A stretch of 64,000 nt of DNA, from the NCBI RefSeq assembly GCF_003481825.1, contig NZ_QULW01000014.1, forward strand, positions 40,575 through 104,574, given 5' to 3'. Of this stretch, positions 40,819 to 49,269 are shown piece after piece (positions within the stretch are counted from its first letter, which is position 1; each line of letters opens with the position of its first letter). The translations under genes were made by a program, and so were the position numbers. The notes under the pieces are model-generated. The model had not been told where the DNA came from, did not search any database, and saw nothing but the letters and a program-made list of their open reading frames with translations. The stretch comes from Clostridium sp. OM02-18AC (GTDB taxonomy: Bacteria; Bacillota; Clostridia; Lachnospirales; Lachnospiraceae).

Positions 40819-41571
40819 TTACCCCAGCACCAGGAACACTTCCTGCGTCTGCTTTCCGTGCTGCCGTGTCTGGGCGTGGGTGTCGAAGAAGATGTCCACA
40901 TGATTTCCTTTGACACCGCCTCCGCGGTCTTCTGCGGTGTAGACAACTCCGCCGATCATGACCTTACTTCCATAAGGAATAACGCGCGGGTCTACGGCAA
41001 TGGTGTGGCTGGACTTTGCGATGGAACCGGTACAGGTGCGGCGTCCCCAGCCTTCGGAACACTGTTTGCACGGGCAATAGCCGGTGGTGTGGAAGAAACC
41101 AAGGGATTTCAGCCCGGTTGCGGCATGTTCGTGGCTGTCGTCAGAGGTATTGTTTTCTTCATTATTCTTAGCAGCCTCTCCCTTGGTATAGGTTTTCGGG
41201 TTGGAGAGTGCTTTGCCGTCTACGTTTCCTTCGATTGTATAAGTTCCGTCCGGGAGCGTGTCCCAGTTCATGGTAATACGGAAACCGTGATAACCGTTTC
41301 CGACTCCGTTTTCTTTCAGGTCTAAGCGATAGGTTGCTGCAGTCTGGTGAATACTTTTTACCTGTTCGCCGGTTTCTTTATTGGTGATGGTAACCGTAAC
41401 TGGAACCGCGGTATTTGGCTGTGTGGAGTCCCAGCCCCAACCGACAATGGTATTTCCTTCAAACTCATCGAAAGAACCATCCAAGTCGGATGCCAGAGAG
41501 GTGAAAGCGCCTCCGATGAGAAACAGTGCGGTGGTCAGCAGAGTTACAAAAAATTTTCGGTTCTTTGACAT
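40819..41571 (-). CDS. Secreted 3D-domain protein
   Basis: A 250-residue exported protein: signal peptide in residues 1-28 (FFVTLLTTALFLIGGAFTSLAS), a beta-rich domain of about 90 residues (TIVGWGWDSTQPNTAVPVTVTI, TYTIEGNVDG) that recalls Ig-like/GW-type modules, a short Asn/Glu linker, and a C-terminal 3D domain (TGYCPC, IAVDPRVIPYGSKVMIGG, AEDRGGGVKGNHVDIFF), where the three Asp residues give the name. The fold is shared with MltA/RlpA, so peptidoglycan remodelling is likely. Two Cys pairs (CPCKQC, RRTC) lie in the domain. MSKNRK at 41571 has AAGGAAGG at good spacing. Confidence 0.85.
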   Translation of the reverse strand: MSKNRKFFVTLLTTALFLIGGAFTSLASDLDGSFDEFEGNTIVGWGWDSTQPNTAVPVTVTITNKETGEQVKSIHQTAATYRLDLKENGVGNGYHGFRITMNWDTLPDGTYTIEGNVDGKALSNPKTYTKGEAAKNNEENNTSDDSHEHAATGLKSLGFFHTTGYCPCKQCSEGWGRRTCTGSIAKSSHTIAVDPRVIPYGSKVMIGGVVYTAEDRGGGVKGNHVDIFFDTHAQTRQHGKQTQEVFLVLG

Positions 41572-41862
41572 AAAATCCATCCTTCCTTTTTCCAAATTTG
41601 CTGCATGTGAAGCCATACGTAAAAAAGAAATATTTGGTTCACACAAAATAAATATATGTAACAAATTTGTAATATATGAACGATAAGTCCCTATTTTACA
41701 TGATTTTTTTGATTTGTCAAGGAAAAAACGAAAAGACCTCCATGAAAGACGTTTGCCGGATCCTGTGATGCGGCATTTGGAACACCAGAAAAAAGTAGTG
41801 AAACAGAGCATGGAAACTGGAAAAAAATCACAGAAAAAACACAGATTTTTTTTGCAAACCTC

Positions 41863-41891
41863 TTGACAAACTACATGGGGTAAAGTATATT
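41863..41891 (+). promoter_or_regulatory. Sigma-A promoter of the hrcA operon
   Basis: TTGACA (41863-41868), 17 bases, TATATT (41886-41891). The CIRCE operator follows 12 bases later, placing it over the transcript start. Confidence 0.85.
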
Positions 41892-41903
41892 AATCACAGA
41901 ATG

Positions 41904-41930
41904 TTAGCACTCCTTAGTGATGAGTGCTAA
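41904..41930 (+). promoter_or_regulatory. CIRCE operator (HrcA binding site)
   Basis: TTAGCACTC-N9-GAGTGCTAA is an exact match to the CIRCE consensus. HrcA bound here represses its own operon until misfolded protein draws GroE away. Confidence 0.97.
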
Positions 41931-41954
41931 CAGAGAAAAGAAGGAGGCGGCAGA

Positions 41955-42992
41955 ATGGAACTGGATGATCGTAAAGTCACGATATTAAAAGCCATCATCA
42001 AAACTTATCTGGAAACAGGTGAGCCGGTAGGTTCCAGAACCATTTCCAAATACACGGATTTGAAATTAAGTTCCGCAACCATCCGGAACGAGATGTCGGA
42101 CCTGGAGGAGATGGGGTACATTCAGCAGCCGCACACCTCGGCAGGGCGTATTCCTTCCGACAAAGGCTACCGCTTCTATGTAGACCAGATCATGCAGGAG
42201 AAAGAGCAGGAGGTCACCGAGGTCAAGAGTCTGATGATCAAGCGGGTTGACCGGGTGGAACTGGTATTAAAGAAGCTGGCACAGCTTCTTGCCAACAACA
42301 CCAACTACGCTGCCATGATCAGCGGACCGCAGTACCATCAGAACAAACTGAAATTCATCCAGCTTTCCCAGATGGAAGAAAACAAGCTGCTGGTGGTCAT
42401 CGTGGTGGAAGGAAACCTCATCAAGAACGCCATGGTGAACATTCCGGAGCCGGTCAGCCAGGAAGAGATCCTGAACTTAAACATTCTGCTGAACAGTGCG
42501 CTGAACGGTCTCACCATTGAGCAGATCAATTTAGATGTGATCACGAAGCTCAAACAGCAGGCCGGTGCCCATAGCCAGATCATTGATCTGGTGCTGAATG
42601 AAGTGGCGGGAGCCATCCGGGCCGACGAGGAAGACCTTCAGATCTACACCAGCGGCGCGACCAACATCTTCAAGTATCCGGAACTGAGTGACGGCGAGAA
42701 AGCAAGCCAGCTGATCAGTACCCTGGAACAGAAAGATAAGCTTCAGGAGCTGATCACAGATGTAAATGAATCCGAAGACAACAACGGAATCCAGGTTTAC
42801 ATCGGTGACGAGACACCGCTCCAGACCATGAAGGACTGCAGCGTGGTCACCGCCAATTATGAACTGGGCGAAGGAATCCGTGGTACCATCGGTATCATCG
42901 GACCGAAGCGGATGGATTACGAAAAGGTACTCAGCACGCTGAAACATCTGATGAAGCAGCTGGATGCCACATTTAAAAATGAAGAAAGTTAG
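41955..42992 (+). CDS. hrcA: Heat-inducible transcription repressor
   Basis: A 345-residue HrcA: N-terminal winged helix (RKVTILKAIIKTYLETGEPVGSRTISKY, LSSATIRNEMSDLEEMGYIQQPHTSAGRIPSDKGYRFYVD) and the C-terminal HrcA domain ending GTIGIIGPKRMDYEKVLSTLKHL. It represses CIRCE-containing promoters. It starts the hrcA-grpE-dnaK-dnaJ cluster with GAAGGAGGCGGCAGA before the ATG. Confidence 0.96.
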   Translation: MELDDRKVTILKAIIKTYLETGEPVGSRTISKYTDLKLSSATIRNEMSDLEEMGYIQQPHTSAGRIPSDKGYRFYVDQIMQEKEQEVTEVKSLMIKRVDRVELVLKKLAQLLANNTNYAAMISGPQYHQNKLKFIQLSQMEENKLLVVIVVEGNLIKNAMVNIPEPVSQEEILNLNILLNSALNGLTIEQINLDVITKLKQQAGAHSQIIDLVLNEVAGAIRADEEDLQIYTSGATNIFKYPELSDGEKASQLISTLEQKDKLQELITDVNESEDNNGIQVYIGDETPLQTMKDCSVVTANYELGEGIRGTIGIIGPKRMDYEKVLSTLKHLMKQLDATFKNEES

Positions 42993-43038
42993 AGTTGCCA
43001 GGACGGCAGCGGATGATCATAAAGAAAGGTGAATCACC

Positions 43039-43674
43039 ATGAGTCAGACAGAGAAAGAAATGAAGCAGGGCGCGGCAGAGGCAGAGAACGAAAATCTCGA
43101 AGCTGAGCACGCCGAGGCAAATAACGGCGAAGCTTCCGCAGGAGCAGAGGAAAACAAAGCTGCAGAAAAGGAAGCAGAGAGCAAAGAAAACAACGACGCA
43201 AAAGAAGATGAGAAAGATGCCAAAGCAGCAAGGAAGGATCCGAAGGATGCCCAGATCGAGGATCTGCAGGACCGCTTAAAACGGCAGATGGCTGAATTCG
43301 ATAACTTCCGCAAGCGTACGGAAAAAGAAAAGGCAGCCATGTATGAGATCGGAGCGAAGGACATTATCGAGAAGATCCTTCCGGTGCTCGACAACTTCGA
43401 ACGAGGCCTGGCAGCCGTGCCGGAGGATGAGAAGGGTTCTTCCTTCGCCGAAGGCATTGAAAAGATCTACAAGCAGTTCGTAAAAACCCTGGAAGATGCC
43501 GGAGTGGAAACGATCGAGGCAGTAGGTCAGCAGTTCGATCCGAACTTACACAACGCAGTGATGCATGTGGAGGACGAGAAGTATGGCGAGAATGAGATCG
43601 CCATGGAACTGCAGAAAGGTTACAAGTACCGCGGAAGCGTGGTACGTCACAGCATGGTTCAGGTAGCAAACTAA
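43039..43674 (+). CDS. grpE: Nucleotide exchange factor GrpE
   Basis: A 211-residue GrpE. The first ~75 residues are an acidic Ala/Glu/Lys-rich tail, longer than in many homologues. The coiled-coil (IEDLQDRLKRQMAEFDNFRKRTEKEK) and the beta domain (VGQQFDPNLHNAVMHVEDEKYGENEIAMELQKGYKYRGSVVRHSMVQVAN) follow. It releases ADP from DnaK. Confidence 0.95.
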   Translation: MSQTEKEMKQGAAEAENENLEAEHAEANNGEASAGAEENKAAEKEAESKENNDAKEDEKDAKAARKDPKDAQIEDLQDRLKRQMAEFDNFRKRTEKEKAAMYEIGAKDIIEKILPVLDNFERGLAAVPEDEKGSSFAEGIEKIYKQFVKTLEDAGVETIEAVGQQFDPNLHNAVMHVEDEKYGENEIAMELQKGYKYRGSVVRHSMVQVAN

Positions 43675-43746
43675 ACCGGCTGTGTGTAACAAGAACAAAG
43701 CGTATTAACAAAATTTTGTTTCAGTATAGAGTAGGAGGAAATCACT

Positions 43747-45627
43747 ATGAGTAAGATTATTGGTATTGACTTAGGAACCACAAACAGCTGTGTAGCAGTT
43801 ATGGAGGGTGGTAAACCGGTAGTTATCCCGAACCAGGAAGGTTCCAGAACCACACCGTCTGTTGTAGCATTCACCAAGACCGGTGAGCGTCTGGTCGGTG
43901 AGCCGGCAAAGCGTCAGGCTGTTACCAATGCAGACAGAACCATCGCTTCCATCAAGAGACATATGGGTACTGACTATAAAGTAACCATCGACGGCAAGAG
44001 CTATACTCCTCAGGAGATCTCCGCTATGATCCTGCAGAAGTTAAAAGCAGATGCAGAGGCTTATCTGGGTGAGAGCGTAACCGAGGCAGTTATCACCGTT
44101 CCGGCATATTTCAACGATGCACAGCGTCAGGCAACCAAGGATGCTGGTAAGATCGCAGGTTTGGATGTAAAGCGTATCATCAACGAGCCGACCGCAGCGG
44201 CACTGGCATATGGTCTGGACAACGAGAATGAGCAGAAGATCATGGTATACGACTTAGGCGGCGGTACCTTCGATGTATCCCTCATCGAGATCGGTGACGG
44301 CGTTATCGAAGTCCTTTCCACCAACGGCGATACCCACTTAGGCGGCGATGATTTCGATAATCGTATTACCCAGTGGCTGGTTGACGAGTTCAAGAAGGCT
44401 GAGGGTGTAGACCTGTCTGGTGATAAGATGGCGATGCAGAGACTGAAAGAGGCTGCTGAGAAAGCAAAGAAAGAGCTTTCTACCGCAACCACCACCAACA
44501 TCAACCTGCCGTTCATCACTGCAACCGCAGAGGGTCCGAAGCATCTGGATATGAACTTAACCAGAGCAAAATTCGACGAGCTGACCCACGACCTCATTGA
44601 GAGAACCGCAATCCCGGTACAGAATGCATTAAAGGATGGCGGCGTAACCACCGCTGAGCTTGGCAAGGTTCTGTTAGTCGGCGGTTCCACCCGTATGCTG
44701 GCAGCTCAGGAGAAAGTAAAACAGATGACCGGCAAAGAACCGAATAAATCCCTTAACCCGGATGAGTGCGTAGCAATCGGTGCTGCGATCCAGGGTGGTA
44801 AGCTTGCAGGCGATGCAGGCGCAGGTGATATCCTTCTTCTGGATGTAACCCCGCTGTCTCTGTCTATCGAGACCATGGGCGGTATCGCTACCAGACTGAT
44901 CGAGAGAAACACCACGATCCCGACCAAGAAGAGCCAGATCTTCTCTACCGCAGCTGATAACCAGGAAGCAGTAGATATCCACGTTGTACAGGGTGAGCGT
45001 GAGTTCGCACGTGACAACAAGACTCTGGGTCAGTTCCGTCTGGACGGCATCCTTCCGGCAAGAAGAGGTGTTCCGCAGATCGAGGTTACTTTCGATATCG
45101 ATGCAAACGGTATCGTAAATGTATCCGCGAAGGATCTTGGTACCGGCAAAGAGCAGCACATCACCATTACTTCCGGTTCCAACATGTCTGAGGCTGATAT
45201 CGATAAGGCAGTCAAAGAGGCTGCTGAGTTCGAGGCTCAGGATAAGAAGAGAAAAGAAGCAATCGATGCAAGAAACGACGCAGATGCTATGGTATTCCAG
45301 ACCGAGAAGGCATTAAGCGAAGTTGGCGATAAGATCGACGCAAACGACAAGGCTGCTGTAGAGGCTGACTTAAACGCTCTGAAAGAAGCGATCAACCGTG
45401 CTCCGATCGACAACATGACCGATGCCCAGGTTGAGGACATCAAGGCTGGCAAGGAGAAACTGATGAACAGCGCACAGGCATTGTCCAGTAAGGTTTACGA
45501 GGCAGCTCAGGGTGCTGCAAACGCACAGGGCGCAGCAGGTGCACAGGGTGCAGCTGGCGCAGCAGGCGGTAATGCAGGCGCTGGAAATAACGATGATGTC
45601 ATCGATGGTGACTTCAAAGAGGTATAA
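43747..45627 (+). CDS. dnaK: Chaperone DnaK (Hsp70)
   Basis: A 626-residue Hsp70: MSKIIGIDLGTTNSCVAV at the ATP site, VYDLGGGTFDVSL near 165-177, LVGGSTRMLAAQEKV near 312-326, the linker LLLDVTPLSLSIETMGG, the substrate domain, and a helical lid with a Gly/Ala/Gln-rich tail ending DDVIDGDFKEV. It folds proteins with GrpE and DnaJ. AGTAGGAGGAAATCACT precedes the ATG. No defect seen. Confidence 0.97.
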   Translation: MSKIIGIDLGTTNSCVAVMEGGKPVVIPNQEGSRTTPSVVAFTKTGERLVGEPAKRQAVTNADRTIASIKRHMGTDYKVTIDGKSYTPQEISAMILQKLKADAEAYLGESVTEAVITVPAYFNDAQRQATKDAGKIAGLDVKRIINEPTAAALAYGLDNENEQKIMVYDLGGGTFDVSLIEIGDGVIEVLSTNGDTHLGGDDFDNRITQWLVDEFKKAEGVDLSGDKMAMQRLKEAAEKAKKELSTATTTNINLPFITATAEGPKHLDMNLTRAKFDELTHDLIERTAIPVQNALKDGGVTTAELGKVLLVGGSTRMLAAQEKVKQMTGKEPNKSLNPDECVAIGAAIQGGKLAGDAGAGDILLLDVTPLSLSIETMGGIATRLIERNTTIPTKKSQIFSTAADNQEAVDIHVVQGEREFARDNKTLGQFRLDGILPARRGVPQIEVTFDIDANGIVNVSAKDLGTGKEQHITITSGSNMSEADIDKAVKEAAEFEAQDKKRKEAIDARNDADAMVFQTEKALSEVGDKIDANDKAAVEADLNALKEAINRAPIDNMTDAQVEDIKAGKEKLMNSAQALSSKVYEAAQGAANAQGAAGAQGAAGAAGGNAGAGNNDDVIDGDFKEV

Positions 45628-45919
45628 TCCATATAGTTAGGCATAACGGACCAACGGGGAGACCGCAAGGTCTCTCCGCCAATCCGGAGTACTGCCGGGA
45701 GAGGCTGGCGCTTTTTCCGAAAATCTCAGGAGCGTTTGCTCCGGGACTTTCGCAAGAGGCGACAGCCATTTCGGTGTCTGAACGTCATTCCTGTTAAGGC
45801 ATGCAGAAACAGTGGTTTGCATCGTGTGTGCAGGAATCCGAAAGCTGGACGACAGCATAAAGAGCTTAGAAAAAAGAGGGGCGCGGATGCGTCTTAAGTG
45901 AAGAGGAAGGAAAAGCATC
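45628..45919 (+). other. Structured dnaK-dnaJ intergenic region
   Basis: 292 bases without a credible gene. It contains serial hairpins: GGGAGACC-GCAA-GGTCTCTCC (about 45658-45676), a terminator-like stem CGCCA...TGGCG followed by CTTTTT (45677-45716), and GGAGCGTTTGCTCC (about 45730). They suggest partial termination after dnaK and a separately tuned dnaJ message. Confidence 0.55.
45677..45716 (+). terminator. Partial terminator between dnaK and dnaJ
   Basis: CGCCA / TGGCG closing stem, inner CCGG / CCGG, followed directly by CTTTTT. Confidence 0.5.
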
Positions 45920-47068
45920 ATGGCAGAGACTAAGAGAGATTATTACGAGGTCCTGGGAGTTCCGAAGAACGCCGATGAGGCTGCATTAAAGAAAGCATAT
46001 CGTGTCCTTGCAAAAAAGTATCATCCGGACGCTAACCCGGGCGATGCCGAGGCCGAGCGTAAGTTCAAGGAGGCATCTGAGGCATACAGCGTGTTAAGTG
46101 ACCCGGAGAAGAGAAGAAAGTATGACCAGTTTGGTCACGCTGCATTCGAGGGCGGCGCTGGCGGCGGTGCCGGCGGATTCGGCGGTTTCGATTTCAACGG
46201 CGCTGACATGGGAGACATCTTCGGAGATATTTTCGGGGATATCTTCGGCGGCGGAAGAAGCCGCGGCGGCAGCCAGTACAACGGTCCGATGCGCGGTGCC
46301 AATGTCAGAACCGCAATCCGTATTACCTTTGAGGAAGCAGTATTTGGCTGTGAAAAAGAAATTGAGATCAATTATAAAGAAGAGTGTGCAACCTGTCACG
46401 GTACCGGCGCAAAGCCTGGTACTTCACCGGAAACCTGTAAGAAGTGCGGCGGTAAAGGTAAGATCATCTACACCCAGCAGTCCTTCTTCGGTCAGGTACA
46501 GAATGTCCAGACCTGTCCGGACTGCGGCGGCAAGGGCAAAGTCATCAAAGAGAAATGCTCTGACTGCTATGGCACTGGTTATATCACCAAAAAGAAGAAA
46601 TTCAAGGTTACCATTCCGGCCGGTATCGACAACGGACAGAGCGTACGCTGCGCAGGCGGCGGTGAGCCTGGCGTAAACGGCGGCGAGAGAGGAGACCTCT
46701 TAGTTGAGGCTGTAGTATCCCAGCATCCGGTGTTCAAGCGTCAGGATGTCAACATCTTCTCTACCGTACCGATCTCCTTCGCAACAGCAGCTCTGGGCGG
46801 TCCGATCCGCATCAAGACGGTAGACGGCGAGGTAGAGTATGAGGTCAAGGCAGGAACCCAGACTGATACCCGTGTCCGCTTAAAAGGCAAGGGTGTACCG
46901 TCCTTACGTAACCGCAACCTTCGCGGTGACCATTATGTTACCCTGGTGGTACAGGTACCGGAGCGCTTAAACGAAGCGCAGAGAGAGGCATTGAAGAACT
47001 TCGATGCCGTGATGCATGGGGAAGCTCCGACCGAGACGAAGCATAAGAAAAAAGGACTTTTTAAATAA
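45920..47068 (+). CDS. dnaJ: Co-chaperone DnaJ
   Basis: A 382-residue type I DnaJ: J domain with HPD in KYHPDANPGD near 34-43, a Gly/Phe-rich stretch (about 75-115), four zinc-binding CxxCxGxG repeats (CATCHGTG, CKKCGGKG, CPDCGGKG, CSDCYGTG), and the substrate-binding C-terminal domain. It stimulates DnaK ATP hydrolysis and delivers clients. GAAGAGGAAGGAAAAGCATC precedes the ATG. Confidence 0.96.
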   Translation: MAETKRDYYEVLGVPKNADEAALKKAYRVLAKKYHPDANPGDAEAERKFKEASEAYSVLSDPEKRRKYDQFGHAAFEGGAGGGAGGFGGFDFNGADMGDIFGDIFGDIFGGGRSRGGSQYNGPMRGANVRTAIRITFEEAVFGCEKEIEINYKEECATCHGTGAKPGTSPETCKKCGGKGKIIYTQQSFFGQVQNVQTCPDCGGKGKVIKEKCSDCYGTGYITKKKKFKVTIPAGIDNGQSVRCAGGGEPGVNGGERGDLLVEAVVSQHPVFKRQDVNIFSTVPISFATAALGGPIRIKTVDGEVEYEVKAGTQTDTRVRLKGKGVPSLRNRNLRGDHYVTLVVQVPERLNEAQREALKNFDAVMHGEAPTETKHKKKGLFK

Positions 47069-47072
47069 ATAA

Positions 47073-47123
47073 AAAGAAAGCGCCTCACTGGTGGACGAAA
47101 CACCGGTGAGGCGCTTTCTTTTT
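47073..47123 (+). terminator. Terminator of the heat-shock operon
   Basis: AAGAAAGCGCCTCAC / GTGAGGCGCTTTCTT stem followed by TTT, 5 bases after the dnaJ stop. Confidence 0.88.
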
Positions 47124-47133
47124 GCCTGGCATA

Positions 47134-47162
47134 CAAAAAACGCGCCAGTGACGCGTTTTTCG
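47134..47162 (+). terminator. Second, short terminator hairpin
   Basis: AAAAAACGCG-CCAGTGA-CGCGTTTTTCG, right after the dnaJ terminator. It may back up the first or stop minus-strand transcription. Confidence 0.6.
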
Positions 47163-47804
47163 TTGGTTGCAACCCTAATTTTTAAGGTTTTTTGAAAATT
47201 GCCATGTCCGGGAAAAGAAAACGCAGCGGGTGTGATAGAGTGTAATGCATCAAAGGATTTCGTAAATAGTTTGATTTGTGATTGGTTTTGCCTTGTTTTC
47301 TTTTACAGAACAGGACTCTTTTCATCCGTTCATAAGGTTAATGCAGAAGATCGTTGTTTTATTGCATGGTCAGGAAAAAAGTTTGAAAGTTTTTGCGGAA
47401 ACTTTGCAAAAGAAAAAGCGACTGCCAAAGGATGGAAAGGACTGTGAAAAATCTGGAAAGCATGATAGATCATAATGTCTGGGCTGTAGCAGAAATAAGT
47501 TTATACTTATAAGTCATGCGAATAACAATTATAAGTAAAAACTATAAGTACTCATAAGCGAAAAAAACGCATCATTTTTCGATAAAAAATTAACAATCGA
47601 AAATGCGGATAATTTCGGACAAAATCCCACGAAATTCCGGCAAAATCCCAATTTCAAACGGCATGAGAAACATGTCGAAACTTTCATGTTTTTTTACAAA
47701 AACAAGCGGCGGTTTCACTCTGCTAACATCGTTCGCGAATTAACAAAAATTTCGGTCAAAAACTGTGAATCTGACATGTTTTCAAAGAAAAAAACGATTG
47801 TTAC
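47163..47804. other. AT-rich intergenic region before the rnf operon
   Basis: About 640 bases with no convincing gene. Short plus-strand frames (47199-47447 and one from ATG 47341 in another frame) lack clear ribosome sites; the latter (M-Q-K-I-V-V-L-L-H-G) is the more protein-like. Five ATAAGT copies cluster at 47492-47559. An imperfect hairpin CGCAT..TTTTCGAT / ATCGAAAATGCG lies at about 47569-47608, followed by two direct copies of CAAAATCCCA. Confidence 0.5.
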
Positions 47805-47858
47805 ATTGTATACAATATGTAATTTTTGATTGTCGTAAACCGCGAATTATGTTATACT
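47805..47858 (+). promoter_or_regulatory. rnf promoter with upstream GTATAC palindrome
   Basis: TTGTCG (47830-47835), 17 bases, TATACT (47853-47858), about 70 bases before rnfC. The perfect palindrome ATTGTATACAAT (47805-47816) sits just upstream of the -35 and matches the operator-like sites before the GntR gene at 53428. Confidence 0.6.
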
Positions 47859-47928
47859 GACCATGATGGCAAAACGAGAGATTTTGTCGATAGCAAGTTG
47901 AAAATGTATAGAAAGAGGGTAAAGGAAA

Positions 47929-49266
47929 ATGGGATTGGCTACATTTAAAGGCGGCGTTCATCCTTACGAGGGTAAAGAACTGTCCGAGAGCAAGCCGGTA
48001 CAGGTCCTGATGCCGAAGGGAGATCTGGTATTCCCGATGTCCCAGGGAATCGGCGCACCGGCGAACCCGCTGGTAAAGAAGGGCGACAGAGTCCTGGCTG
48101 GTCAGATCATCGGTGAAGCAGGCGGATTCATTTCTGCAAATGTCATCTGCTCCGTATCCGGTACTGTTAAGGCTGTAGAGCCGAGACGTGTTGCCAGCGG
48201 CGGCATGGTAAATTCCGTTGTAGTGGAAAATGATGGACTGTATGAGGCAGTAGAAGGCATGGGCGCAGACCGTGACCCGTCCACCCTGTCCAAGCAGGAA
48301 ATCCGCGATATCGTAAAAGCAGCTGGTATCGTAGGTATGGGCGGCGCTGGTTTCCCGACCAACGTAAAGCTGTCTCCGAAGAACGAAGATGCAATCGAGT
48401 ACATTCTCATCAATGGTGCAGAGTGTGAGCCGTATCTGACTTCTGACTATCGCTGCATGATGGAGGATCCGGAAAAGATCATCGGCGGTCTGAAAGTTAT
48501 CCTTCAGCTGTTTGACAAGGCAAAGGGCGTGATCGGCATTGAGAACAACAAGCCGGAAGCAATCAAAAAGCTGAAAGAGTTAGTAAAAGACGAGCCGCGT
48601 ATCGAGGTATGCGAGCTTCTGACCAAGTACCCGCAGGGTGGTGAGCGTTCCTTAATCTACGCGATCACCGGCAGAAAAGTAAACTCCTCCATGCTTCCAG
48701 CAGATGCAGGCTGCATCGTGGACAATATTGGTACTGTCATCGCTATTTACGATGCAGTATGCAAGACCACTCCTCTGATCGAGCGTGTATTCACCGTAAC
48801 CGGCGATGCGATCGCAGATCCGAGAAACTTCCGTATTAAGATCGGAACCAACACCCAGGAGCTGATCGAGGCAGCAGGCGGATTCAAGACTGAGCCGGAG
48901 AAAGTCATTTCCGGTGGTCCTATGATGGGCTTTGCTATGTTCGACTTAGACGTTCCGGTCATCAAGACCAACGGTTCTGTCCTGTGCATGACCAAGGACC
49001 AGGTGGCAGCAAACGTGGAGACTCCGTGTATCCGCTGCGGTAAGTGCGTAAGCGCATGCCCGAGCCATATTGTTCCGGTTATGATGATGAAAGCAGCATT
49101 AAAGGGCGACTGCGATACCTTTGAGAAACTCAACGGTATGGAGTGTATGGAGTGCGGAAGCTGTACCTTCGTATGTCCGGCAAAACGTCCTCTGACCCAG
49201 GCTTTCAAGGAAATGAGAAAAACGGTTGCAGCCAACCGCAGAAAAAAAGCACAGGGGGGAAAGTAA
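47929..49266 (+). CDS. rnfC: Rnf complex subunit C
   Basis: A 445-residue soluble subunit of the Rnf ferredoxin:NAD+ oxidoreductase, which couples electron transfer to sodium or proton export. It has FKGGVHPYEGKELS at the start, the NADH/FMN-site motif IVGMGGAGFPTNVKL near 141-155, a soluble-ligand-binding beta-grasp domain, and two [4Fe-4S] motifs, CIRCGKCVSACP and CMECGSCTFVCP, near 365-415. It opens rnfCDGEAB, the usual clostridial order. GAGGGTAAAGGAAA precedes the ATG. Confidence 0.96.
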   Translation: MGLATFKGGVHPYEGKELSESKPVQVLMPKGDLVFPMSQGIGAPANPLVKKGDRVLAGQIIGEAGGFISANVICSVSGTVKAVEPRRVASGGMVNSVVVENDGLYEAVEGMGADRDPSTLSKQEIRDIVKAAGIVGMGGAGFPTNVKLSPKNEDAIEYILINGAECEPYLTSDYRCMMEDPEKIIGGLKVILQLFDKAKGVIGIENNKPEAIKKLKELVKDEPRIEVCELLTKYPQGGERSLIYAITGRKVNSSMLPADAGCIVDNIGTVIAIYDAVCKTTPLIERVFTVTGDAIADPRNFRIKIGTNTQELIEAAGGFKTEPEKVISGGPMMGFAMFDLDVPVIKTNGSVLCMTKDQVAANVETPCIRCGKCVSACPSHIVPVMMMKAALKGDCDTFEKLNGMECMECGSCTFVCPAKRPLTQAFKEMRKTVAANRRKKAQGGK

Positions 49267-49269
49267 ACC

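Noticed and set aside
43044..43457. 137-residue minus-strand frame opposite grpE
   Set aside because: It arises from the biased Glu/Ala/Lys codons of the GrpE tail and has no independent support.
47199..47447. 82-residue plus-strand frame in the rnf upstream region
   Set aside because: No ribosome site, odd composition, and the region shows non-coding features; kept only as a note in the intergenic entry.
47492..47608. Repeats before rnf as a CRISPR array
   Set aside because: Repeat units are only 6-10 bases, spacing is irregular, and no cas gene is present.
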